In this document: piece after piece, positions 35,919 through 47,624 of the stretch | Layout: each line of letters opens with the position of its first letter | Position numbering within the stretch: the first letter of the stretch is position 1 | Source of the DNA: Rostrohypoxylon terebratum | Lineage: Eukaryota > Ascomycota > Sordariomycetes > Xylariales > Hypoxylaceae | Length of the DNA: 64,000 nucleotides | Direction of reading: 5' to 3' | Assembly: GCA_022497145.1 (NCBI GenBank) | Contig: MU385863.1 | Location: forward strand, 62,001 to 126,000 | Made by a program: the position numbers and the translations under genes | The notes under the pieces: generated by a model | What the model was told of the DNA's origin: nothing | Seen by the model: only the letters and a program-made list of their open reading frames with translations | Database searches by the model: none

Positions 35919-38797
35919 CTTTAAAGTTGAAGCTGAGAGGTTCCGGTTTAGAGGTTGGACGTGTTAAAAATCACCAGGAAACATTATTAAAGAGTTCAAC
36001 CTCAAAAGTCCAAATGGAAGTATGTAGTATAAAAAAAAGAGCTCGAAACTCAAAACTCAAAACTCAAGAAAAAAAAAACTTGGAAACAAGAAGAGAAGAA
36101 TGTCAATTTCAAAAAGACATGATTAGTTAATATCAGAAGGTGCAGGTTGCAAGCGACGAGTGTATGTAGTAGGTGCAAGTACGATCGTTGACAGGAAAGC
36201 ATAAAACAAGAGAATTAAGACAGTACCTTCCACAAAGTGCCAGTGACGAGTGACAAGTGACAAATTGACAGGGTTACAAGGTTATGAGATTGAAAAGGAG
36301 AGGAGTCAAGGAATATTGAACACTGGCTGAGACTGAAAAAAAAAAATACCTAGATGTACTTCGTACTTGGCGATAAATTGAATTTCGTGTTGGTGTTCAG
36401 TGGATAAATTCTCCAGCACTTGCCTACTACTGGTCCGTACTTGCCTGCTATCACATACCTTATTACCTAGTCACACACACATACCTACATACCTGACTTG
36501 TTGACATGATAGGTATTAGGTATTATGTAACTGGCATCCATATCAGATCATACCGAGCATAGTACCTACCAGTACCTAGGTCCTAGGTCCTATGTACGTA
36601 TTGTACATAGTATGTAGATAATACCAGCTATTATCCACTGTCATGGATGCTAGCTGTTATGCTATTAGTTAACTACTTACTATGTAGCAAGACTTGGTAT
36701 GACTACCTGGTATCTACTAGTACTAAGTAGGCACTACATAGGACCTCATAGGTAATAGGTAGTAGGTACTAGGTAGGCATGTAGGTACAATACGTACTAC
36801 TATGTAGATATTGAATGTATAATGAGGCCCTCCGCGAATGAAAGTTCGACAATAATTTGGCGTATGGAATTCTTGACAGCCCTGACAGCCCTAAGGGAGA
36901 CGTGACAAAGTATCTGGCTGTTGAAACTTGAATACATAGTACCTAAACGGTTCCTCAGCGCTGGGAATTTTCAGGATCCTAACCCCCCCCCCCTTTCCCC
37001 CCCCCTAACTTGACAGCTCAACCCTGGCATAATGTATGTATTAGCCGTACCATAGTAGACAAGTTGACCGTTATTTGCCGTTAGTTGAGCGAACTATCAA
37101 CAAGACGGGACGAGTATCTAGTCTCATCTAGGTTAGCTCAGGAACCACTTAACCTGTATTAGGTAATGAGTGGGGAATAGAGTGGGGCTCTTTGGGGTTG
37201 CCCGTCAGAGAAAAACGTGGTGACTACGAAGTAGTAATAGTACATCAATGATAATGTATTGTACAATGTACCTGACTGCTGGCACGCCGCACAACCCCAT
37301 GATCGCATTTTATGTAATTTAGGCAAACCTTGTGCTTTGGGTCCGTGCTTTGAGATTTCGTCATTTTATGTTCTTGTTCGTTCTTGTTCTTGTTCTTGTT
37401 CCTGGTCTGAACACATCCCATTTCATCAAGCTGAGAAAAACAACATTGAACATCCATGATGTTACATCACGGACCTATATTTATGCCTCAAGGCGGTTTA
37501 GTCAACTTATTTCTTAGGTCTTTGTTCCATTATGAAATGAAGCCATCGCGATCGTCTCTTCATCTCTTCATCTCTCAACCCCAACCTATCGATTCTCTAG
37601 ATATGAATAATAGGGAAGAGACTCATGTGAGCCACAGCCCGTATGGGTAAGATGTTCCAGATAATGCAACCTTCTTCACATAATAACCAACAGTCGCAAG
37701 TCTTGGCGGGGTGATGCGCTTCTTAACCACCTGCGCAACTACTACATACTTACATAGTACATATGTAGGTACCTAGTAGTAAGAGTACCACGCGCTTCCT
37801 GATCCTCCAGAGTCCCCAAACGCTAGACCCTGTCATAAACCCTGTCAAGTATAGATTTATATATCCCTATACACATCGTCAGCTGTCTAGACTCTACCTA
37901 CTATTATAGCATCGTCAACTATGCGCGCCTAGCACAATAGCCCGTGATCGAAACCCGAGACCCGTCCGAACCCCTGCGTTGAGTTGACGTGATATCGCTG
38001 ATATTACCCCGTCAGATCAAAGCGTATTAACTCTAGCTACTACTAGATGCTGGGAAACAATAGGTATGGCCACATTCCGAGCGGGGTGGTGGTAGTACAT
38101 ACATACGCAGTAAGTTATACATATTACTCTTTCATCTTCTGATCCTACCTAGGTATCTATCGACGTAAAGTACCCAATTCGGACTATTCCGCCACGGCTT
38201 GATACCACGGAGTTCATTCGCATGCAAGACGAGTAATAAATAAATTATTACCTAGGTCCTAGGTATGTAAGGGCAGGTATGTCACCGTGTCGGTGAGGGG
38301 AAGATCACAGACACTAAAGAGCTTGGACCAGATCTTCTCTTGGAAAGATGCAACACATCCAGGGTATCGGACACGCAGCTATACGCTACTGCAAGGCTAT
38401 CGCCTGGTCTCCCTCGTCTGAAACGCACATCTCCCGCTCCATTGGGCTCTGCTCATCCATCAACCCATACTGAACCTGCATTACGCATTACGTAGTACGT
38501 ACACAAACAGATAGTCGACCAACCAATCTGCAAGAACAGGAACGAGCTTTTGAAAACTTCAAAGCTAGAGAGCTTGATTGTTTACTCCGACGAAAATGCA
38601 TGTAGGGAGAGTATTGAACTCAAGATATTACCCATACCTAGGTCCTAGGTAGTTACTAACCATTATCTGCCTACATCCATGGATATGTAGGTGGTCAAGA
38701 TGAGAGACTAGGTTAGACTTCTATATCCCAATTTCCCATCTTCAACACCAAACGCTTTAACTCCCCTTGCCTTCACATATCTCCCCCGAACCCAACT
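35919..38797. promoter_or_regulatory. 2.9-kb region upstream of the 610-aa gene, downstream of the aminomutase gene
   Basis: No gene was recognised. The part nearest 35919 is A-rich and probably leader or promoter. Dense TACCTAGGTCC and TAGGTAC units lie at 36470-36810, two long C-runs at about 36983-37005, and a (GTTCTT)n tract at about 37370-37400. The 3' end of the aminomutase transcript probably extends into the right side. Confidence 0.5.
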
Positions 38798-40522
38798 TCA
38801 GACAGGATTTTGAGTAGGGAGTAAGGTATCCACCGGGTCATAATATTTATATACCTTATCTTCCCGATCCTTGCCTTTGAGAACCGGCTGTTTAAACGTG
38901 GAAATACCGGTCTTTCGGTCGTAAGACTCGTAGAGAGACGCCGGCCGCTTACCACCGCCGCCAGGAAGATCGACTATACACTTTGGAATGAAGAATCCGG
39001 CAACGGCGCCCTGGATTTGCGACTCAATGTCGAGCAGAGTCTGCAGGGACGTGCGCCGGTGCTCGACCTTCGGCACCATGTCACACTGGTAAATGTAGTA
39101 CTGACCGAGTGGTTAGTAATTGACCTGCTCTACCTAGCGATGCGACCCATGAGTATGACTTACCGGTTGGATCGCCATCTTGGCCAACTTCTTGATCAGA
39201 GTCAACATAGTATCGACATTGTCGTTCACGCCGCGAAGTAGCACCGACTGATTACGGATAGTCACTCCCGACTGCACGAGCCGGAGGCTAGCCTGTTCTG
39301 TGATCCAGGATATCTCATTTGGGTGGTTAAAGTGGGTGTGCAAGGCCATGTGCTTGCCTGCCCTCCTTGCCTTGTCTGATACGCGAATTAAAGTATCTGT
39401 CCACGGGTCCTTTTCGTCGATGAACCTGTGAGGTGCTACCGCTAGACCCTTGGTTGCGAAGCGGAATCTTTCAATATTCCTCGCGGCGATAAGTCGATCC
39501 CCGATTTCCTCGAGCGTTGCTGGTTGGATGTAGAAAGCGTCTCCGCCCGAAACGACTATGTCATGCAGTTCTTCTTGGCTTTCGATGTATTTGAAGACAT
39601 TATCCATCTTCTTTCTTGAAATCCTGCCCGGATCCTTGGATATCATCTCAGTGTCCGCTCCAACAGCATGAGCTCTCGTGCAAAATACACAATACGTCGG
39701 ACACACAGAGGTTGCTTTTCATCCATTAGCGAGATTTTTCGCGAGATGAGGATTGCTCGAGAACCCATACGGAGGAAGAGCGCTTTGTCAGGATAACGAT
39801 GTACGAGACCCTCGACCGGCATGTCTATTCTTTCATTTAATGGGTCGATTCTAACCATAGGATGGTCATCAACCATGACCGATCCCAACGGTATGAACTG
39901 TTTGAATATCGGGTCGTTTACCGGATCACTCCAATTGATCTTACTCAATAAATATGGCCTATTCTATGTTAGATCTTGGACGTCCTAGGGTCGAGTTCAA
40001 GCTTGTTAGACTCGCTTACATAACTCTAACAGACATTGTTGCCCTTTTTATGCCGCTTATAACGTCACCTACGAACTCATCACGGTTTTGAAAGCCGCCG
40101 AGGTGGTGTGTCCGAGGGAGCTCATCCGGCACCATTGCGTAGAGGAACTCTATCAATCCATCCTTCTTTCTCATGTTCGCTTCGATGAGATGCTACCACA
40201 CTTAGTACGCGCAATCCATGGGGAAGGGCATATTTACACTGATACCCCATTGCCAAGATAGGAATTCATCACGAGGCACGTCTTTCCATTGTGGTATTTT
40301 GCGCCAGAAGTCCATTTCGGTATCCCGGCGGGGTTCTGGCCACAGCAAAGGCGGACTGGAGGCATCTGGAGGCATTGAAGGATGTCCTAACATAGCTTCC
40401 TCGTGGTTATGCGTTTCAAGTGCATAGCGAGATGTCGAGGTAGCTATCCTCCGTACGTGGGATGATGGAGTTCCTAGCACACCCAAGCTTCCATGGTTCC
40501 GGATGAGAGCCTGACGAAACAT
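38798..40522 (-). CDS. lysine 2,3-aminomutase-type radical SAM enzyme (KamA family)
   Basis: A radical SAM, PLP-dependent aminomutase by family, expected to interconvert L-alpha-lysine and beta-lysine. Five exons: 40522-40238, 40192-40020, 39958-39771, 39714-39164 and 39100-38798, predicting 499 aa; all four introns are 46-63 bp and all phases agree. The [4Fe-4S] motif is CPTYCVFC, with Cys at 220, 224 and 227; it is recreated only when intron 3 is removed (ALFLPTSVCPTYC). The PLP-lysine block PGGGGK has Lys450. Other landmarks are WQWGIS, DIVVSGGDAF, HTHFNHPNEIS, LLRGVNDNV and YYIYQCDMVPKVEH. The first 30-40 residues are Arg/Ser-rich with few acids, compatible with a mitochondrial presequence (inference). 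The family is mainly bacterial and archaeal; the four introns show it is fully adapted to this genome. Substrate and physiological role are not established here. Confidence 0.92.
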
Positions 40523-43500
40523 TATAGATTATGGCAATGTCTTGTTTGCTGACAGGCATATAGTAGCTAACGTCAGATGTAGCTGACCAGACATTTTAGC
40601 TACAAGCTTCGGTATCGTGAAGGGAAGGCTACTGGGGACGTTATATATACAGATAGCCGACGCGATTGCTCTAGTATGGGCTAGCATGTTTAGTTCCACG
40701 ATCAACTTCTCGTGTGCAACATCGAGATCCATCGACAGACATTCTTAGCTTGATCAGCCAACATAAGCCTGGACTGAGCAAACGAGTGTGCCATTGTTTT
40801 GTTGTCACCGACGTCGTCATCCTACCATACCCCAAAGTTGGTCAGCAATCAACACCTATACGGGCTAGAGTAGGCGGAAAATTCAGGATTTCAAGCCTAT
40901 AGCAAATCTGAGTCTAGCGTCTCGTTGCCGATTCACGTCTCTAACTAATATAATGAGGAGTTCGAGATAGCAACGTGCCCCATCCCTGAAATCCAACCCA
41001 GGGGCCCGGGTCTACTAGATGAAATCTATTTGCTGAAAATATGTATAGAACCGTGCGCAAGATTCATGCGGAACTGATTACATGGCAATCACCACGCATC
41101 CCCGCTTACTGACAACCCAAGTTACTACCTATCATGATCGTGGGCGGCGGAACCTGTATGGGTAGGCGACTCCATATCTGTTGCATATGTAGCCCATGAG
41201 GAGCCAAGGGACAATCATCCGGGATCTCCTTTTGCATAGTCACTTACATATAATAGTAGGCGGTTTAGGCTCCGTATCTGCATCTTTCTAAGACAGAGTT
41301 ACCAATCACGAAGATTGCTTACGTGTAAACTGAGCCTCCTCTGACAGTCTATATGGTGCCAGGTGCTGGGTTCATCTTGAGGGTAATAGAGAAGGTAGGG
41401 TCAACGATCAGGATGATTTTTGAGCCAGATTTGAAGGGGGGCGGAGGGGGCACATACGCCATTGCTGTTTTGCTACGAGTCGACTACCATTATCTCCAAG
41501 TCGGCTAGAATATGGAGTGATACGAATGGATGGATTGGATGCCCAATACTATCATGTCCGACGCACGCCAACTAAACCATCCTCCATATGCAATAACGGA
41601 CGTGCTCGAACGTAATCATTGCAATTTCCAACCGTCAGTATCATTTCTCTTCATGGTTAGGGCTATGAAGTGGCGCTGCCAGCATTCCTCGATACCTTGG
41701 ACGTTGGACATTGGACGTTGGACGTTGGACGTTGGACCAATCTCACCGGATACATGGAGGTGGGCTGCTAGTACGCTATCCCCTGACCGGTTCTCTAGGT
41801 ACTCGAGTGCTGACGCGATATGTGCCGCGATGAGCTTCCTCCTTGAGTATGTACTTGAGTGTGCTTATTGGTTCCCATCCACGTGGTAATATCACTTACG
41901 CTTGTCGTCGATTACATTCAACTATAGCTTTTTTTTGGCCGACTAGTGTTAGTTGAATAATGTCGTAACAACTGAGACGAGACTCATTTATGAGTGAGGG
42001 TTGCAAAGTTAGTTATCGAGTTACCGTCTTACTTCAGATCGGCTCTAGCTAATAGAGGTATTGTGGCTATTCTAGTTCCTTGTGATTTGTTCTCGATCGC
42101 AGGTTACTTGATTTAGTCGCTCTCAGCTTCTAGTACATACTTCCCTAGTAGGTAGTCGAGGAGAGAATCGGATTGCTTCTCGGGGCGAAGTGACTCGAAA
42201 GATGACTGCAGGTTAGATCTGAAAGACCACATCAAGGTTACTAAATATCACTATATGTAATCGGGAAGAAAAGTACCGTAGCACCACGGCTCAATAGACA
42301 GGAATCCGGCTAGACTAGGGTAAAAATGAGGATTCTCATGCAAATCCTGCCTGGCTATAGGGTCTCCATCGGTGGAGTCTCTGCCAGCGAAAGGTCGCAT
42401 AGACGGCCGAGGACGGGATGTGATATGATTTGTTGATAGCTGGCTACTATACGATGTTATTGGCTTTATATGATTGGCTTCCAACCCGTCGGGTCAGGTA
42501 GGTAGCTTATGCCAAGATACTACCCAATGAAAGAGTGCTACGGTACCGTAGTATTCTAACCTCATCTGTGATACCCCATCACGTAGTAGCCGACCGTATA
42601 TGGGGCAATCTAGCAACGTAAATATCCATGGATCCTATGCCTCTCCTAATCACGGGTTCGAGGTCGACAGGTCACACCCGAGTCCCCCCCCCCAAAAAAA
42701 AAGAGAGAAAGAGAGAAAATCGAGGCCGTCAATAGGTCGGCCCCTTCGTTATGACATTACGTCCTGTCACGTCCTGTCACGTACAGACATATTATACCCC
42801 TAGCGATGATTCCGCGTAAAAAGTTGTCTCTTATTATATAACATATGACCCCATAGATCGATCATCGGTGCTTCCAGACATCGAATCAAGAAACCCCGGC
42901 GGTGCGGGCCGCTTCCATGCCTGTGTTTCCAAGGGTATTTACTCAAGCCAACACCCGCCCCGACAGTCTGGTAGCTACTATGCACGAGCTATCCACAGAC
43001 GGCAAATCGACAAAGAAACCATGGCATGCAAATGAGTCGGGATTTGCTTCATCTTCCTCTCTTAGCTTTCCCCGTCACATCCCCGACAACCAACAAGCAG
43101 GTATCGTATATACCAAGTGATGGTGACATCAAAGGCCCAGATGCAACGGCAGAAATATTCTGATTTGCACTTATATTACATTAGCGGCTCCTCGGTAGTC
43201 ATCAAGTGGTCGTCATAACTGTTATCTAGGAGCATGTGGGCATCCTCGATCTATTCTCTAGGAATAACGTTTATATAATTTTGATTAACGGGGAGTCGTG
43301 GTAAACCTTGTCTTCTTCGTCCTGGAAAAAAAAGGGGGTATAAATAGCGTCGTTGGGTATGTATAGCCGGTGGATCGAACCCCTTTTCCCCCCTTCCCCC
43401 CCACACCAACATGAACATGCACACACGCGATCCTACTGTAGGACAGGGTTCAACGGACATAGCTTGATGCGAGAATTACGGGCATCTTCGGCGTCAGATT

Positions 43501-45198
43501 CAAAAAGCCACTGCTCGAAATGTGTCGTCCTTTGATTGGGGAATCGTGTCATTCCTTGTTATCCAGCTGGCGATGATCCGTCTATCCAGGCCTTTGTAAC
43601 CAGCCCATCCGCAAGTCTATCGGCGATATGGCAACGGGATGGCGAGGCCACCACTGCAGGCGTCCTGCGAGTATCGTTAGGGTATTCCCTGGATACCCCT
43701 TCGACTAGAGAACGTTATGTTCCGCCGTCCTGCCTCTTCTCCGCGTTCAGAGAGCCCTGTAGGGAAAGTGTGGCGAGGCCGACAGCTCTTCCCCGATGCT
43801 ATTCGGTGAACTAGGAATCAAGTATGAAATGTATTCTGGCTATGGATATGGATAGTGGTGATAGCTATGCTTATGCCCATGCTTATGCCCATGCCATATC
43901 TTGCCTACCGTCGTCATGGAGTAGGGGGCCATGAGGCTAGTAAATACACCGATGAAGGATGGCGAGATTCCACTGTGGCTATTCCTGGCAGAATCGAAGC
44001 CTCTATGAAGGCCCCGAGAGCTATCGTACTTGATATACGATATACAACAAGTCCAAGGCTTTTCCGTGAAGCATAACATAAAAACTTTGACCTCGCTTAT
44101 CTAGATAGACGCCAACAGAATGACAGCCTTCTCCTAGCGACTCTCGCTTACCATCATCAAATTAGAAATTGTAACCCTATTTTCTTCACTAGGATGTTTC
44201 CTTAGACCTTAGAAACTGCCGCATTGGAAAGGATATGGGTTTATTTCGTTCGCATTCTTTAACTGGATGCCAAGTCACTCTCCTATGTGTATAGTACACG
44301 CAACGAAGTAATCAAAGCAAATGATAAGTATTGGAAATGTCTCATATCATAAGACCCCTAGCTCGAGTTCTTGTGATGACAAGATAGTCAAGACCCTATA
44401 TAATATAGGTCAATAATTACATAGCGCTTTCATCTCCTATTCGGAGAGTCCTCATGACTGTACCTAGTGATTTGGCTCCCAAGTTGATTCTAGTAAGCCC
44501 CCTTTTCGGTCGAAGCGTAGGCGTGACGAGACCCTAGTGACCACTTGTACTACGCCCTGACCATAGAGACGCTCCTCCATGCCGAGCTGGGCAAGGTAGC
44601 ATACAAGTGAGGCTTTGCAGATGAAGCTGCGTATGGTATTACTAATTCAAGCCGTTGTAACTCATTCCACTAACATACCTACCTACCTACCTAGTCCGGA
44701 ACTCACCAACAAAGTCACTAAGAGGCCCTTGATCACTGAAATCTATCCCATATGGTATGCATATGCATTTGCCGGAAATTTAACCATTGCTTCCATCTAG
44801 AGCCGACCCGTGGCCGAAAAAAATATCGACACCCCTATCACACTAGGGTTCTAAGTATCATTCCTCGAGTCTCTATAAACGTCGAGTATTTACGACGGCT
44901 AACGCCACGCATTCGCCATCTCTCCATTAATTCATTTGTTACGCAATCCAGAAGAAAGGAAACATCGTCACGAAGACTCAAGTGAAAGAGAGATGATGAT
45001 ATACCTCTTCATAGGCTATCCTCCTAGATGGCTCGGCTTCTAACCAACCCCAGCCTAACAAGATAGGATAGACGACACTGCCATTACGAATCAGGTTACC
45101 TATTAAATCAACTATATGGGTGATTAGAGACATTAATCCAATGCATACCTATTCCAGGCTAACCTATGCTTATAAAGTTTTAGTTACCGCCCGAAATC
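40523..45198. other. 4.7-kb gene-poor block
   Basis: No gene could be supported. Open frames of 60-119 codons exist (for example 41530-41889 and 43536-43814) but show no domain, no splice-joined partner and codon content like random sequence. Small repeats include a GTTGGAC heptamer array (41697-41738) and a 12-mer duplication (ATGCTTATGCCC type, about 43867-43892). The palindrome vocabulary is thin here. It may be decayed sequence or hold a diverged orphan gene. Confidence 0.5.
41697..41738. repeat. GTTGGAC heptamer minisatellite
   Basis: About six tandem heptamers of GTTGGAC, one with an A-for-G substitution, in the gene-poor block. Confidence 0.9.
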
Positions 45199-45759
45199 CT
45201 AGGAGCAACACGAAACTTCTTTCTCCTCCGCGTCTACTGCCGACGTGTCTGTATCCCCCCACTCATCCGAAGAACTACGATCCTCGCTATCCTCGCTGTC
45301 CGAATTCCCGTAATAATTGTGGACGAAGGGGTATGTAACCGCGCCCTCCGGACTCGTAACCGATATGACTGGTACGGTCGGTGGAGTCAGGGGCTTGGAT
45401 AGGAGTGACCATATGCACCTCGGCAGTCTGGGGATGCGGCGGCCGCCGAAGGCCTTGGGGACCGTTAGAAGCCTTCCGTAGCGGTTCAGCCGGGACGGAC
45501 TAGTCTCGTGTCTAGAGGGGCCTGTCGATTTCTTCTTCAATGAGCTGAACTTATGCTGATTGATTCGGCGGGTCGAACTTTGAGGCTGATAGTCTTCTGA
45601 TTTAGTTGGCGGATGGCTCTTTTCAGAAGAATTATATACTTCCGGAGTGGTAATAGGTCTTTGATTACTCGACTCACCCGCGTTGCTATTACGGTGGTCG
45701 TGTTTGCATGCTTCGCTTGGAGTAGAACATGATTCCGAGGTGTTCTCATACTGAGCCAT
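45199..45759 (-). CDS. hypothetical protein, 186 aa
   Basis: A single frame from ATG at 45759 to a stop at 45199. I do not recognise it. The N-terminal 80 residues are Ser/Asn/Pro-rich and look disordered. A basic centre (SRLNRYGRLLTVPKAFGGRR) is followed by a short hydrophobic stretch (CIWSLLSKPLTPPTVPVISV), then a strongly acidic Ser/Asp/Glu tail ending EEKEVSCCS. The two terminal Cys could be lipid-modified, but CCS is not a CAAX box. The composition, with a basic block then an acidic tail, argues for a translated frame rather than noise. It stands alone, facing the gene-poor block. Confidence 0.5.
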   Translation of the reverse strand: MAQYENTSESCSTPSEACKHDHRNSNAGESSNQRPITTPEVYNSSEKSHPPTKSEDYQPQSSTRRINQHKFSSLKKKSTGPSRHETSPSRLNRYGRLLTVPKAFGGRRIPRLPRCIWSLLSKPLTPPTVPVISVTSPEGAVTYPFVHNYYGNSDSEDSEDRSSSDEWGDTDTSAVDAEEKEVSCCS

Positions 45760-46884
45760 TGTTGAAGCTTGCGGGACTTTAGCTTGAGAGGCAGTTACAA
45801 CAGGCTCTTAGTGCCCCCCGGTTCGTCGTCGAGGATAGTTTAGAGGTCGATATGATTGCCGTATATGAAACTTGGAGGAAACTATGCAAATGGTAGATAT
45901 ACCAATTGCTAGACGCAATGGATTATTTCTATATAATCCGGGTTGGAAGCAGCTCAGTCCGAGGGGCAGGAGAACGAGAGAATTCGAGTGACTGCTCAAA
46001 AATATCCAGGTTCCCTGACTCAGAAGCAAATGTGATTCATCCAATCTTGATGGACGATAACGAAAAGTCATATTTGCCTAGGTACTACCTCGAGACAACT
46101 CTTTGAGGCCTCTCCTTCTCCCCCCCCCATCCCCCTCTTCAATTTGAGTTGCTTTCAAATCTCGAAGAACGAAGGTCATCTCCTGACTCGAAGCACACGT
46201 ATTAGAACACGGGGTACCGACTACAGTATTTTCACTTCCGTACACAGGAATCACCCATATTAGTTAATTAGCAGTATTAGGCCCATCTATTTGATCGCTG
46301 TTAGCATTTATCATCTTAAAACTACACTACCATGGGATGTAAGACCGACGGCTTATCCGTCATGGGTCCGATGTCAATTTGTTATGCCCCAAAATCCGAA
46401 TCTTGAAAGTAGCTCAACTGCTACTTGAGTCCAAGAAACCAAGTGTTCCAGGAATTTGGCAATCCTTGAACGGTGGAAGCAGCCCCGATTTCCAACTAGG
46501 GTTGTATGCGTATAGTATAAATCCTGGGACTTTAATCAGCCATTCCTTGCGGGCAACTCGCTCTTAGAGCGATCAGCATAATGTGTTTCTTACAAGCAGA
46601 CTGATCATATGTTGTAGCAGACGCAGAATACTTAAATGCCATTTAGGCGACTAACCTCCCAGCACATCCAAAGCTCGAAGGACTTAGGTACCCAAGACTA
46701 CCTTGCATATATCGGGTTGTCTAGGTATGTAGGACTACCGGTGCCAAATTTATCAACTAGGAAACATGGTCCTATCCATTATCATATGGTGTATATTTTC
46801 CGCGGGTGTAGACGCATTCCTGCCTCGTACATAGGGTAACGCCGAGTACAGAAGGAAGCGGCGTGGTTAAGATACACTTGGATA
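45760..46884. other. intergenic region between the orphan gene and rpb7
   Basis: No gene recognised. It includes the 3' end of rpb7 and the upstream region of the 186-aa gene. A C-run is present at about 46121-46128. Nothing else stands out. Confidence 0.5.
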
Positions 46885-47624
46885 TTAATTCTGAAGGGTT
46901 CTGTTTGTTGGGTGAGTTATCAGCATTGAAGTACCCGTAAGTGAGGGCAGGTGAGGGCAGGTGAAGACAAGAAATAACCAACATACCCAAGATAATCTTC
47001 CTTGATACTACCGATGGCCCACAGCTCGCCAACTTCGGCTCGAGTGCCCATAATCTTGACTCGGACTTGGGTGTTAACTTCGATGGTGGTATCTTCGTTG
47101 TTGGTAAACTGGGGCGGTGTGGCATTGGGTTCCCACCTGACCTCATTGGGGATCAACTAGATAGGGTAGGTAAGCTCACAACGGACCATTCAAAAAGACG
47201 TGCTATATATAGGCTTTGGGGGAAATGCTCACAGGTTTAGACACGAATATTCGAAGCGGGCCAGCTTCACAGAAGAAGCCATGCTGGTTGACAGACATGA
47301 CTATGGCGTCAATCTGAATTTGATTAGTTTGAGCCCGAGAAGATTTCTAGAAATTATCTTGGGTGGAAAATTTACTGTTTCGCCCTTGAAAGGACGCCAG
47401 ACCACAGCTCGGTATCCAACTGTAAACTCGGCCAGGCCACTGCCTGGAAGGATACGACCTTCAGAGATATCAAAAGTATCCATAATGGATATGATATAGT
47501 AACTTCCGGAACAGGTGCCTTCGACGTCCTTCAGAAGTTTGTTGGTGACCAAGTCGTGCATGTTCTTGCCGAAGTACGATGGGTGGAGGGTAACCCGGCG
47601 CTCGAGATTATACAGGAAGAACAT
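46885..47624 (-). CDS. rpb7: RNA polymerase II subunit RPB7
   Basis: RPB7 pairs with RPB4 to form the stalk of RNA polymerase II, with roles in initiation and transcript exit. Four exons: 47624-47376, 47313-47233, 47156-46987 and 46900-46885, predicting 171 aa, the same length as the yeast protein. The N-terminal RNP-like domain starts MFFLYNLERRVTLHPSYFG and includes DVEGTCSGSYYIISIMDTFD. The C-terminal S1/OB domain includes AIVMSVNQHGFFCEAGPL and LIPNEVRWEPNATPPQFTNN. The terminal exon is only 16 bp and completes SIKEDYLG with TLQN and a stop. Introns begin GTAAAT, GTGAGC and GTATGT. Intron 3 holds a tandem GTGAGGGCAG decamer (46941-46960, + strand). The micro-exon at the end is easily missed and would otherwise yield a spurious longer C-terminus. 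Confidence 0.95.

Noticed and set aside
41530..41889. 119-codon frame in the gene-poor block
   Set aside because: It runs straight through the heptamer minisatellite, and no family was recognised.
43536..43814. 92-codon frame in the gene-poor block
   Set aside because: No domain, no splice partner and no convincing composition; likely chance.
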